Positions 22,599-30,613 of a DNA stretch of 35,874 nucleotides are shown in pieces. The translations under genes were made by a program, and so were the position numbers. Under the pieces are notes generated by a model, which did no database searches, was not told where the DNA came from, and saw nothing but the letters and a program-made list of their open reading frames with translations. The DNA is from an uncultured Roseiflexaceae bacterium (GTDB lineage: Bacteria; Chloroflexota; Chloroflexia; Chloroflexales; Roseiflexaceae), in NCBI GenBank assembly GCA_937974195.1, contig CALJIC010000295.1, positions 1 through 35,874 on the forward strand, read 5' to 3'. The first letter of the stretch is position 1. Every line of letters begins with the position of its first letter.

Positions 22599-22627
22599 TT
22601 GCACCACTCGCACCCTTCCCCTATACT
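22599..22627 (+). promoter_or_regulatory. Promoter of the phosphoglycerate mutase-like gene
   Basis: TTGCAC (22599-22604), 17 bases, TATACT (22622-22627). Its -35 is only two bases from the -35 of the divergent S1 promoter, so the two cannot easily be occupied at once. It also shows that the coding start must lie downstream of about 22634. Confidence 0.8.
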
Positions 22628-22658
22628 GCCGGGCGAGAGCCGACAAGGACACGACAGC

Positions 22659-23663
22659 GTGAGTCTGATCTTCATCTTCCTCGACGGGGTCGGGCTGGCG
22701 CCGGCCGGGCCTGACAACCCGCTGGCATCGGCGCCGCTGCCCGCGCTGCAGGCACTGCTCGGCGGGCCGCTGACGCTGGAGCAGGCCGCGTCCGGGCGCG
22801 GCGCGCCGCGCCCCGGCGAATCCCCCGCGCCCTCCGCGGATCATCGCTCGATCCTGCTGCGCGCGATCGACGCGACGCTCGGCGTGCCGGGGCTGCCGCA
22901 GAGCGGCACCGGCCAGACGGCGCTGTTCGCCGGGTTCAACGCGGCGGCGCTCCACGGCCGGCACCAGCCGCACTTCCCGCCGGTCGCGCTGCGCCCGCTG
23001 CTCGCCGAGCGCAGCGTCTTCCGGCGCGTCGGGGAGCGCGGCGGCCGCGCGGCGTTCGCCAACGCCTTCGGCGACGGGTACTGGCAGGCGGTCGCCGCCC
23101 GGCGCATCCGCCGCTCGGCGAGCGTGATCGCCGCCGAGGGCGCCGGCATCCGCTTCCGCGACGAGCAGGACCTGCGCGCCGGCCTGGCCGTCCCGTGGGA
23201 TATCACCGGCGCGGCCATGCGCAGGCGCGGCGTCAGCGCCCCGCCCCTCTCGCCGGAGGCCGCCGGGGCGACGCTGGTTCGGCTGGCGGGCGACCACCAG
23301 CTGGTGTTCTTCGAGACGTTTCTGCCGGACCTCGCGGGGCACGGGCGGTGGATAGCCGACGATGCGGACGGCGCGGAGCAGGCCGCGGACGGCGATCGGC
23401 GGTCCGCCGTCGAGCAGATCCACGCCGCGATGGCGCGCATCGACGGGCTGCTGGGCGGCGTGCTGGCGGCGATGCGGCCCGAGGACACGCTGCTGGTGAC
23501 CAGCGACCACGGCAACGTCGAGAGCCTGAGCGCTCCCGCCCACACCCGCAACCCCGTCCCGCTCCTCGCCGTGGGGCCCGGCGCCCCCCTGTTCGCGCAG
23601 GTCACGAGCATCGCCGAGGTGGCCGACGTCGTCGAGCAGGCGGCGCTGGCATCTGACGTGTAG
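22659..23663 (+). CDS. Phosphoglycerate mutase-like metalloenzyme (alkaline phosphatase superfamily)
   Basis: A 334-residue cytoplasmic enzyme of the superfamily holding cofactor-independent phosphoglycerate mutase and phosphopentomutase. Two-metal site residues are visible: D9 (FLDGVGL), the nucleophile region LPQSGTGQTALFAG (S82/T84), D283-H284 (TSDHGNVES) and the final His in HTRNPVPLL. It is shorter than the 510-residue GpmI and lacks its large insert, and it is not a close match to archaeal ApgM (about 400), so the substrate is uncertain. The start is GTG at 22659, with AAGGAC 8 bases upstream; the longer frame from 22599 overlaps the promoter. NAD kinase follows 58 bases later on the same strand and may be co-transcribed. 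Confidence 0.85.
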   Translation: MSLIFIFLDGVGLAPAGPDNPLASAPLPALQALLGGPLTLEQAASGRGAPRPGESPAPSADHRSILLRAIDATLGVPGLPQSGTGQTALFAGFNAAALHGRHQPHFPPVALRPLLAERSVFRRVGERGGRAAFANAFGDGYWQAVAARRIRRSASVIAAEGAGIRFRDEQDLRAGLAVPWDITGAAMRRRGVSAPPLSPEAAGATLVRLAGDHQLVFFETFLPDLAGHGRWIADDADGAEQAADGDRRSAVEQIHAAMARIDGLLGGVLAAMRPEDTLLVTSDHGNVESLSAPAHTRNPVPLLAVGPGAPLFAQVTSIAEVADVVEQAALASDV

Positions 23664-23721
23664 CCGCCTGCGGCGCCGGAGACAAAGGAACTGCTCTGCA
23701 ATCGCGACTGAGGATCAGCGA

Positions 23722-24555
23722 ATGACCCGCATCGCCGTTATCTATAACCCGCACTCGCCCGAGTCCGAGCGGGTCTCGGGCGAGCTCGCCGCGTGGCTCC
23801 AGGCGCGCTCGATCGAGGTCTGGCGCGGCGTGTCCCACGAGGGGCGCGAGCCGCACGCGCTCGACCGCGTCGACCTGATCGTCGCGCTCGGAGGCGACGG
23901 GACCGTGCTGCGCGCCGCCCGCCTTGCGATCTCCTGCGGCGTCCCCGTGCTCCCGGTGGCGCTCGGGCACCTCAACTTCATGGCCGAGCTGCTCCCCGAG
24001 AACATGTACGAGGGGCTGGAGGCGTACCTCGACGGCCGGGGCTGGCTCGACGAGCGCACGCTGATCGAGGCGACCATCCACCACAACCACGGCGCGCACA
24101 CCCGGCCCGAGCGGACGCTGGCGCTCAACGAGATCCTGGTGTCGCGCGCCGAGATCAACCGCACGCTGGTGGTGGACGCCACGGTCTACGACGCGCTGCT
24201 GACCAGCTACCACGCCGATGGCGTGATCGTCGCCACTGCGACCGGCTCGACCGCCTACGCGCTCTCGGCCGGCGGCCCGATCATCGACCCGCGCTCGACC
24301 GCCCTGGTGCTGGTGCCGGTCGCCGCGCACCTGACGTCCATCCCCTCGCTGGTGCTCCACGAGGACGCGGTGGTGACGCTGACGCTGCGCAGCCGGTACG
24401 CGGCGGCCTTCTCGGCCGACGGGCGCGACCACATCCCGCTGCACGAGGGGGACACGGTGATCGTCCGCCGCGCCCAGCAGACCTGCGCGTTCGCGCGGGT
24501 CTACCCGCCGAGCACGTTCTACAGCCGCCTGGCCCAGCGGCTCAGGCGGGACTGA
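23722..24555 (+). CDS. nadK: NAD kinase
   Basis: A 277-residue cytoplasmic kinase making NADP from NAD and ATP (or polyphosphate). Diagnostic motifs: GGDGT at 57-61 with catalytic D59, LALNEILVSR (the NE/D motif) and DGVIVATATGSTAYALSAGGPI, plus the terminal SADGRDHIPLHEGDTVIV strand region. The length is normal for the family. The ATG at 23722 is preceded by GAGGATC. It lies behind the phosphoglycerate mutase-like gene, probably in one transcript, and its stop is one base away from the stop of the convergent NurA gene, leaving no room for a separate terminator. Confidence 0.96.
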   Translation: MTRIAVIYNPHSPESERVSGELAAWLQARSIEVWRGVSHEGREPHALDRVDLIVALGGDGTVLRAARLAISCGVPVLPVALGHLNFMAELLPENMYEGLEAYLDGRGWLDERTLIEATIHHNHGAHTRPERTLALNEILVSRAEINRTLVVDATVYDALLTSYHADGVIVATATGSTAYALSAGGPIIDPRSTALVLVPVAAHLTSIPSLVLHEDAVVTLTLRSRYAAAFSADGRDHIPLHEGDTVIVRRAQQTCAFARVYPPSTFYSRLAQRLRRD

Positions 24556-24556
24556 C

Positions 24557-25771
24557 TCACAGCGCCTGGCGCTCCTTGCTCTCGCGCTTGCGGGAGGAGG
24601 TGGCCGGCAGCTCGGCGCGCAGCAGCGAGCCCTCGACGATGCTCAGGAACGCGCGCCGGTCTGCGGCGCGCACGATCGCCTGCTCGTGGGCGCGGGCCAG
24701 CGCCACGGGGTAGCCCTGGCCCTTCATGCACTGGTCGTACACGATGCTGTGGACCAGGTCCACCTGCGCCGGGTCCTCCGCCACCCAGCGCGGGATCTCC
24801 ACCCGGGCGATCTCGCGCCCGACGCGCATGTAGAAGAAGTGCACCAGGTGCGGCCCGTAGCTCTCCACGTTGACGCGCGACATGGAGACGAACAGCGGGC
24901 CGCGCTGCCCCTCGGCCAGCATGTCCCCCAGCGCGTCCGCGTCGGTCAGCCCCTGGCAGACGAAGCACGAGGGCTCGCGCCCGGCGGCCTGGTCGCTGCA
25001 CTCGCTGCACTTCGCGCCGCGCCCGGCCGGCACATCGACGTCCGGGCAGAGCATGAGCCGGATGGTGCCCGCCACCTCCGGCGCGCGCGGCCGGCTGATG
25101 TACGAGGCGACCGGGATGCCCCGCTCGCGCATGCGGTCGAGGTAGGCCAGGTAGCGGCGCAGGAAGTGCTCCTGGACGAACTTCTCGGCCCCGGCGAGCG
25201 TCCAGCGCACCAGCGTGCCATCCTGCAGCGCGAGCGCCGGCGTGTCCCCGCGCAGCAGCAGGAACTCGTCGGCCAGGTCGGCCAGCGCCTCGCCCTCCTC
25301 GACGTCGCGCCGGGCGCTGAGGTAGTTGCCCTCGATCGCCACGCGCCGCACCCCGTCGCTCAGATACAGGTCCTCGTCGCGGTAGTAGAGCGTCGGCCGG
25401 GACGAGAGGCGCGCCTGCGGGCGCGCGCCGTAGCGCAGGTAGACCCGCCCGATGTTGATCACGTAGCAGGCGGCCATCCCGTGCCGCTCGACGTCGATCT
25501 GCGAGCCGTCGGTGGCGACCAGCGCGTACTCGGCCGGCCGCGGCGGGAGATCGTGCACGGCGTTGAGCGGCTCCACCGGGCGCGCCAGCAGCCATGCGGC
25601 CGACTCGCGGCTGAGGTCCACGGCCTCGGCCCAGCGCTCGTACGCGTCGGCCTCCTCCAGGTAGCGCCCGAGCGCCAGCCGCACCCGGTCGAGCCGGTCG
25701 TCGGCCGCGGCGGCGAGCGAGCCGCTCATCGCCCGGATCTGGCGGCTGAGCGCGGTGAGATCAAGGGGCAT
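24557..25771 (-). CDS. NurA-domain nuclease with internal Cys cluster
   Basis: A 404-residue protein with a NurA domain (5'-3' nuclease that works with the HerA helicase in archaea and some bacteria). Acidic metal-site residues: D88 (VATDGSQID) and D183 (LQDGTLVRW). The C-terminal signature GQGYPVALARAHEQAIVRAADRRAFL matches the last conserved NurA motif. Between them a Cys cluster (C241, C254-x2-C257, C268-x2-C271) could bind zinc and is followed by GLTDADALGDML. No herA-like ATPase lies in the window, so the partner, if any, is elsewhere. A TTGACA-N17-TATGCT promoter starts it about 32 bases upstream of the ATG at 25771. It ends one base from nadK. Confidence 0.85.
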   Translation of the reverse strand: MPLDLTALSRQIRAMSGSLAAAADDRLDRVRLALGRYLEEADAYERWAEAVDLSRESAAWLLARPVEPLNAVHDLPPRPAEYALVATDGSQIDVERHGMAACYVINIGRVYLRYGARPQARLSSRPTLYYRDEDLYLSDGVRRVAIEGNYLSARRDVEEGEALADLADEFLLLRGDTPALALQDGTLVRWTLAGAEKFVQEHFLRRYLAYLDRMRERGIPVASYISRPRAPEVAGTIRLMLCPDVDVPAGRGAKCSECSDQAAGREPSCFVCQGLTDADALGDMLAEGQRGPLFVSMSRVNVESYGPHLVHFFYMRVGREIARVEIPRWVAEDPAQVDLVHSIVYDQCMKGQGYPVALARAHEQAIVRAADRRAFLSIVEGSLLRAELPATSSRKRESKERQAL

Positions 25772-25809
25772 CGCGGTGTCCTCGTCGGTGCGAATGGGTG
25801 TTCGAGGCC

Positions 25810-25838
25810 AGCATAGGACAAGTGTTCGCGTTTGTCAA
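25810..25838 (-). promoter_or_regulatory. Promoter of the NurA gene
   Basis: On the minus strand TTGACA (25838-25833), 17 bases, TATGCT (25815-25810). The remainder of 25839-26076 is GC-rich, with a weak TATAGC at 26041-26046 that might serve the divergent secreted-protein gene; no other feature is seen. Confidence 0.8.
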
Positions 25839-26076
25839 CCGTTTTTTCAGCTTTTCGCTGCGCGGAAGTGATGCCGGCGGCCGGCGCAGCGCCTGTGCCC
25901 CATGCCCATGATGTACGGCCGCCGCGGCGCAGGGCGGCGTGGGGGGCGCCGGAGCGCCGCCCGCCTGCAGCCGCGCCTCATCCAGTCATCAGCCGCCCTT
26001 CATCCCAGGGGCGCAACGCGGCCAGCGTGCGCCCCGTCACTATAGCATGTGACGGCGCATGGACTAAGGAGGGGCT

Positions 26077-27255
26077 ATGGCGTTTCATTTCCGCCTGCTA
26101 GGCCGCGCGGCCTCGCTCGCGCTGCTGGCGGCGCTGCTCATAGGGCACGCGCCCACCGCCGACGCACAGGCCGGCGAGCGCTGCTTCCCCGAGACCGGCT
26201 ACTGCATCAGCGGCCGCATCCGCGAGTTCTGGGAGCAGAACGGCGGCCTGCCGGTCTTCGGCTTCCCGATCGACCCGCAGGGCGAGGAGATGATCGAGGG
26301 GCGGCCGGTCCAGGTGCAGTGGTTCGAGCGCACCCGCCTCGAGCTGCACCCGGAGAACCCCCCGCCCTACGACGTGCTCCTGGGCCGCCTGGGCGTCGAT
26401 CGGCTGGAGCAGCAGGGGCGCGACTGGCGCACCTTCCCGACCGGCCCGCTGGTGCGGCCGGTGCCCTGCCGCGACTTCCCCGAGACGCGCCACGCGGTCT
26501 GCGGCGCGTTCCTGGAGTACTTCCGCAGCCACGGGCTCAACTTCGACGGGCGGCCGGGCATCAGCGAGCACGAGAGCATCGCCCTGTTCGGCATGCCGGT
26601 GAGCGACGAGATGGTGGAGACGCTCAGCGACGGGCGGCAGTACACGGTGCAGTGGTTCGAGCGCGCCCGCTTCGAGTACCACCCCGAGAACCCCGAGCCG
26701 TACAAGGTGCTGCTCGGCCTGCTCGGCAACGAGGTGCACGAGCAGCACTGCTCGGCGCCGATCCCGGACTCGCTCCAGCTTGCCTACCGACGTACGCAGT
26801 TCAAGACGGCGCTCGGCTGCCCGGTGTTCGGCAGCACCTCGGTCCCGGCGGCCCGCCAGCAGTTCGAGGGCGGCGAGATGATCTGGATCGCGCCGCTGCA
26901 CAACAAGGACGGCCGGATCTTCGTGCGCTTCGAGGGCGAGCCGGCGACCTACCGGCTCTTCATCGACACGACCTGGGCGGGCGAGCCCGACCTGAGCAGC
27001 CTCACGCCGCCGCCGAACCGGGTGGTGCCGCGCAGCGGCTTCGGCAAGGTCTGGTACGAGAACGGCGATGTGCGCGAGGCGCTCGGCTGGGCCTACACCC
27101 CCGAGACGGCCGACACAGCCGACGTGCAGATCTTCGACCGGGGGATGATCGTGCGGCTGCACAGCCTCCGAATCGGCAGCCCGCTCAGCAACGTGCCCGC
27201 GGCGATCGTCTTCGGGCCGCGCCCGACCGACGTCAGCTACGTCCCAGCGGAGTAG
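26077..27255 (+). CDS. Secreted protein of four FGFP/LGFP-like modules
   Basis: A 392-residue exported protein. The signal peptide spans residues 1-31 (cleavage after ADAQA). Modules 1 and 2 (about 34-110 and 130-225) are close paralogues of the modules in the sortase at 16697-17830: RCFPETGYCISGRIREFWE is identical in both, and FGFP, QWFER and HPENPEPYKVLLGLLG blocks repeat. Two further, more diverged modules follow (LQLAYRRTQFKTALGCPVFG... and FGKVWYENGDVREALGWAY...). The pattern of short aromatic/Gly repeats recalls LGFP cell-envelope repeats. There is no sortase or enzyme domain and no C-terminal sorting motif, so it is probably a structural or binding protein outside the cell. The ATG at 26077 is 4 bases after AAGGAGG. 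Confidence 0.88.
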   Translation: MAFHFRLLGRAASLALLAALLIGHAPTADAQAGERCFPETGYCISGRIREFWEQNGGLPVFGFPIDPQGEEMIEGRPVQVQWFERTRLELHPENPPPYDVLLGRLGVDRLEQQGRDWRTFPTGPLVRPVPCRDFPETRHAVCGAFLEYFRSHGLNFDGRPGISEHESIALFGMPVSDEMVETLSDGRQYTVQWFERARFEYHPENPEPYKVLLGLLGNEVHEQHCSAPIPDSLQLAYRRTQFKTALGCPVFGSTSVPAARQQFEGGEMIWIAPLHNKDGRIFVRFEGEPATYRLFIDTTWAGEPDLSSLTPPPNRVVPRSGFGKVWYENGDVREALGWAYTPETADTADVQIFDRGMIVRLHSLRIGSPLSNVPAAIVFGPRPTDVSYVPAE

Positions 27256-27267
27256 GAACACGAGTCC

Positions 27268-27295
27268 GAAAGGGCGGGTCCACGCCCGCCCCTTC
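27268..27295. terminator. Hairpin between convergent genes
   Basis: GGGCGGG (27272-27278) / CCCGCCC (27285-27291), extended by GAA/TTC pairs beyond one mismatch, between the secreted-protein stop (27255) and the amine oxidase stop (27337). A weak T-run only. Confidence 0.45.
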
Positions 27296-27310
27296 GACTC
27301 TCTCCCAGAA

Positions 27311-27400
27311 CGCGCCCTCGACGCAGGCGCCTGGCGCTACGCCTGCCCGAAGGCCGCCGCCGCCAGCTCGCCCGAGCGCACCGCGCCCTCGACGCAGGCG
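27311..27400. repeat. 19-base direct repeat at the 3' end of the amine oxidase gene
   Basis: CGCGCCCTCGACGCAGGCG occurs at 27311-27329 (outside the gene) and 27382-27400 (inside, encoding part of HACVEGA). The 71-base offset is not a multiple of three. It may be the scar of a small local duplication. Confidence 0.55.
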
Positions 27401-28611
27401 TGGTAGGTCCAGTCGCCCGCCAGCACCACCGGCGGGCGGCGCTCGTAGGCGGCCAGCCGCGTGTAGTGGCCGGCCGGGAGCTGCGGGATGGCGTGCTCCC
27501 AGCGGATGTCGTGGACCACCGCGGCCTCCTCGAGCGGGAAGAGCTCCGGCGCCACCGAGCGGGCGCGCGCCCAGAGCGCCCGCCGCGCCTCCTCGGCCGG
27601 CATCTGGATGAGCTCCGCGCTGTCTGGCCCCGAGGCGCACACCAGCGCCCACTGCCAGTCCGGCGGGCAGGCGCCCCACGCCCCGCGCCGCCCGGAGTAC
27701 ATCTCGACCGAGAACACCGGCGTCGGCGGCACGAGGTGGATGCCGAGCGCGGCGTCCTCGGCGCTAGGGCGGGCCGCGTACACGCGCACCTCCGGCGAGT
27801 AGGCCACCTCGCCGAGCCACGGCAGCACCTGGTCGACCTGATCGCCGAGGATGCGCGCCGAGATCACCGCCGGGCATGCGAGCACCGCGCCGTCGTAGCG
27901 CCGCGCCCCCGAGGGCACCTCCAGCTCGACACCGCCGGCCGAGATGCGCGCGGCGTTCACCGGCTCGCCGGTACGGACCTCGAGCTGCTCCGCCAGCCGC
28001 AGCCAGGGCATGTCCATGCCGCCGTCCACCTGGTAGAAGGTCGCGCCGACGTAGGCCTTCAGCCAGGAGCGCAGCTTGGCGGCCGACATCAGCCGCAGCG
28101 GCGTGAAGAACGGCCCTTCGAACCACGGCCGGAAGACGTAGTCCACCACCCGGTGGCCGAGCGACGCCAGCTCGCTCTCGGCGTCGCGGTCGTCCGCCCC
28201 GAGGTCGATCGTCAGCCCGTCGGGCTGCTCGGCGTACACCCGCTCCAGGTACATCTGGAGCGCCTGGCGCTCCTCGGGCGAGAGCAGCTTGAACGCCGCG
28301 CGCTCGCCGGGCACATCGGCGCGGTACAGCTGGCCGTTGGCGAGCAGGTCCGCGGCGCCGCGCACGTTGCGCGGGCGGATCAGCAGGCCGCGCAGCCCGA
28401 GCTCGTCGAGAAGGGCCAGGGTGCGGGTGTAGAACGTGGTCAGCCAGCCGGCGCCTGTGTCGCAGTGGTGGCCGGGGCCGAGCCGCTCGGCGTGCGTGCG
28501 CCCCCCGATCACCTCGCGCGCCTCGAGCACCTCGACCGAGTGGCCGGCCTGCTGCAGCCGGTAGGCGGCGGTCATCCCCGCTGGCCCTGACCCGACGACG
28601 GCGATACGCAT
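27337..28611 (-). CDS. FAD-dependent amine oxidase / protoporphyrinogen oxidase-like protein
   Basis: A 424-residue flavoprotein. The N-terminal dinucleotide fold is IAVVGSGPAGMTAAYRLQQAGHSVEVLEA (FAD binding) and is followed by the family-typical REVIGGRTHAERLGPG. The end, LAGDWTYHACVEGAVRSGELAAAAF, is the conserved C-terminal FAD contact of the amine oxidase/HemY/phytoene desaturase group. No membrane segment or signal peptide. The substrate cannot be told from sequence: candidates are an amine, a porphyrinogen or a carotenoid-type lipid. HemY-type function is possible but nothing beside it is a haem gene. The ATG at 28611 follows the zincin gene by 137 bases on the same strand. Confidence 0.88.
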   Translation of the reverse strand: MRIAVVGSGPAGMTAAYRLQQAGHSVEVLEAREVIGGRTHAERLGPGHHCDTGAGWLTTFYTRTLALLDELGLRGLLIRPRNVRGAADLLANGQLYRADVPGERAAFKLLSPEERQALQMYLERVYAEQPDGLTIDLGADDRDAESELASLGHRVVDYVFRPWFEGPFFTPLRLMSAAKLRSWLKAYVGATFYQVDGGMDMPWLRLAEQLEVRTGEPVNAARISAGGVELEVPSGARRYDGAVLACPAVISARILGDQVDQVLPWLGEVAYSPEVRVYAARPSAEDAALGIHLVPPTPVFSVEMYSGRRGAWGACPPDWQWALVCASGPDSAELIQMPAEEARRALWARARSVAPELFPLEEAAVVHDIRWEHAIPQLPAGHYTRLAAYERRPPVVLAGDWTYHACVEGAVRSGELAAAAFGQA

Positions 28612-28697
28612 CAGTGTTCCCTCCTTTGGGGCGCTGCGCTGCGCCCCGCTCGTGGTGCACTCCCGAACCGGCCTGGTGTGCGTTCTTGCGGGCGTGA

Positions 28698-28721
28698 GCC
28701 TCGCCGGAGAGAAGGCGAGGC
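28698..28721 (-). terminator. Hairpin between the zincin and amine oxidase genes
   Basis: An 8-bp stem GCCTCGCC (28698-28705) / GGCGAGGC (28714-28721), 27 bases past the zincin stop. No T-run, so either a weak terminator or an mRNA-end hairpin. Confidence 0.35.
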
Positions 28722-28748
28722 CACCTCAGAGCCGCGGATCGGCGGCCG

Positions 28749-29924
28749 CTACGCCTCCATGCGCGCGATCCAGAGCTGCGGGTTGCGGATCTCCGCCATC
28801 GTCGGCAGATTCTCCGGCCGCTCCCAGACCCGGTTGACGAACGCCACGCCGCGCGCGGCCACCACCGCGTTGACGAACGCCTCGCCCTGCTGGTACTGCG
28901 CCAGCTTGAGGTTCATGCCGGTGATGCGGTTGAACAGCTCCTCGAACAGCGACCGGTTCTGCTGGCGGGCCTTGACGCGCTGCTCGATCAGGTCGAAGCT
29001 CGGCAGCAGCCGGCCGCCGATCGCGTTCATCACGTGGTTGGAGTAGCCCTCCACCAGCGACATCAGCGCCTGCATCTTGTCGAACACCTGCTGCTGCTCA
29101 GGGGTGAGCATCAGCTCGATCCAGTGCTTGCCGTCGTAGCTGTTCGGGCGCACCAGGCGCTCGATCAGCCGCGGCAGCGTCACGCCGAGCGCCGACATCT
29201 GGGCCGACATCTGGCCGAGGAACTGGCGCAGCAGGTCGTTGAAGTAGGCGCGCACCCAGGGGAAGGCCTCGAACTCGAACACGTGCGTCGCCTCGTGCAG
29301 CGCGATCCACAGCCGGAAGTCCTCATCGGCCAGCCCGAGCTGCTGCTGGACGCGGGCGATGTTCGGCTCGACGAAGTAGAGCGCGCCGCGCAGCGCCGGG
29401 TCCGGCGAGAGGAGGCTCAGGTCGTACTGGCCGAGGACGCGCCGCGCCAGGAAGCCGAGCAGGATCCCCATCTGCGCGCCGATCACCTGCCCGTTGAGCT
29501 GGCCGAGCGCGCTGCCGAACACGCTCTGGCGGGCGCTCACATCGGCGTACAGCTCCTCCAGCGGCTGGAACACCACGGCGAACGAGGCGAAGTTGGCCTC
29601 CAGCCACTCGCGCCGGTCGTACACGAACACGCGGTTGATCGGCGCCGGCAGCGGCGCGCCGATGTACTCGGCGATCAGCGGCTCGCTGCGCTCCACCAGC
29701 CGGATGTACTGCTCGCGGCGGCCGGCGCGGTCCACGACCGGCGCCTGCTCCCACTGCGAGACCCGCAGCGCGAAGCGGCGCGCCTGCTCCCAGTCGATCA
29801 GCTTCGACGGGCGGCCGGGCGCCGCCGCGCGCGAGGCGATGTAGCGTACGCCGGCGCCGGCGACGATCCCGATCAGCAGGATCGTCCCCAGGCGCCGCAG
29901 ATCAGCGCTCGATTTATTCGGCAA
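28749..29924 (-). CDS. Zincin-like metalloprotein (DUF2342 / F420-biosynthesis-associated type)
   Basis: A 391-residue protein with an N-terminal membrane anchor (residues about 12-30). The zinc site is H210-E211-x2-H214 in WIALHEATHVFEF, with E292 (SLVEGYSNHVM) as the probable third ligand, the layout of the DUF2342 zinc-dependent metalloprotease family, which is common in Actinobacteria and Chloroflexota and sometimes labelled coenzyme F420 biosynthesis-associated from genome context alone. Real substrate unknown. The start is TTG at 29924, with AAAGGAAGAG just upstream. The C-terminal domain (KARQQNRSLFEELFNRITGMNLKLAQYQQGEAF) matches the family. It lies 107 bases after the two small coupled genes. 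Confidence 0.85.
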   Translation of the reverse strand: MPNKSSADLRRLGTILLIGIVAGAGVRYIASRAAAPGRPSKLIDWEQARRFALRVSQWEQAPVVDRAGRREQYIRLVERSEPLIAEYIGAPLPAPINRVFVYDRREWLEANFASFAVVFQPLEELYADVSARQSVFGSALGQLNGQVIGAQMGILLGFLARRVLGQYDLSLLSPDPALRGALYFVEPNIARVQQQLGLADEDFRLWIALHEATHVFEFEAFPWVRAYFNDLLRQFLGQMSAQMSALGVTLPRLIERLVRPNSYDGKHWIELMLTPEQQQVFDKMQALMSLVEGYSNHVMNAIGGRLLPSFDLIEQRVKARQQNRSLFEELFNRITGMNLKLAQYQQGEAFVNAVVAARGVAFVNRVWERPENLPTMAEIRNPQLWIARMEA

Positions 29925-30031
29925 TGTCTCTTCCTTTCAGCAGAGGTGTTGTGTGCCCGCCAGCGCCGCCGGCTTCGCCAGCGACGCCGGCCACCACACC
30001 CCGTGTAGCCAGGCGCGGCAGGCATCCGCCG

Positions 30032-30295
30032 CTACTCCGCAAAGCCCGGCGGCTGCTGGCCGCGGCGGCGGAACGCGTCGCGCACCATCTCCTTCAGGTC
30101 CTCGTCGGTGATCAGGTAGGTCTCGTAGCTGGCCGCCCCGATCTCGCGGCGATCCGGCACGCGCCCCTGGAGCACCAGCCCGTCCTCGATCTCGATGATC
30201 CGCACGTCGGTGTAGCCGTGCTCGTCGATGAAGTAGCCCACCGCCCGCAGCACATCCTGGTAGTCGGTGCGGCTCATGCCATGGAACAGTTTCAT
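30032..30295 (-). CDS. Small unknown protein B, paralogue of its upstream neighbour
   Basis: An 87-residue soluble protein, predicted alpha/beta. Its core (VLRAVGYFIDEHGYTDVRIIEIEDGLVLQG ... LITDEDLKEMVRDAFRRRG) aligns with the upstream protein (LMRSLGHFIQQQHLSEVSILEFDRGWIVSG ... VLSHEELRKLTEELRGRRK), so the two are diverged tandem copies. The ATG at 30295 overlaps the stop of the upstream gene in an ATGA arrangement, indicating translational coupling and probably a hetero-complex; a GTG at 30304 is an alternative start. No family name is known to me and no catalytic motif is visible. Confidence 0.8.
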   Translation of the reverse strand: MKLFHGMSRTDYQDVLRAVGYFIDEHGYTDVRIIEIEDGLVLQGRVPDRREIGAASYETYLITDEDLKEMVRDAFRRRGQQPPGFAE

Positions 30296-30561
30296 CCGAA
30301 CCACCCCCGTTTCGCCGGCTGCTCCGGCTTGCGCCGCCCTCGCAGCTCCTCGGTCAGCTTGCGCAGCTCCTCGTGTGAGAGCACGAAGTCTGCCGGGACA
30401 CGAATGAAGCCGTGCGCGGTCGGCTCATAGGTCAGCCCGGAAACGATCCAGCCCCGGTCGAACTCAAGGATGCTGACCTCGCTCAGGTGCTGCTGCTGAA
30501 TGAAGTGCCCGAGCGAGCGCATGAGCTCCGGGTATTCCAGCCGCGGTCTCTGTCCGGCCAT
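30292..30561 (-). CDS. Small unknown protein A, first of a coupled pair
   Basis: An 89-residue soluble protein with an N-terminal helix (YPELMRSLGHFIQQQ), a beta hairpin (SEVSILEFDRGWIVSGLTYE) and a C-terminal charged helix (SHEELRKLTEELRGRRK). It is a diverged paralogue of the following gene, with which it shares an ATGA stop/start overlap. The ATG at 30561 has a good AAGGAG site. It lies 52 bases after the selB stop on the same strand, with no obvious terminator between, so it may belong to the selB transcript. No link to selenocysteine incorporation can be shown from sequence. Function unknown. Confidence 0.8.
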   Translation of the reverse strand: MAGQRPRLEYPELMRSLGHFIQQQHLSEVSILEFDRGWIVSGLTYEPTAHGFIRVPADFVLSHEELRKLTEELRGRRKPEQPAKRGWFG

Positions 30562-30613
30562 ACCAGCTCCTTGCCGACGTTGGTGATTACGACGAAGGTG
30601 TTAGACGGATCGC

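Noticed and set aside
22599..22658. Longer N-terminus for the phosphoglycerate mutase-like protein
   Set aside because: It overlaps the -35/-10 elements at 22599-22627, so it would not be transcribed.
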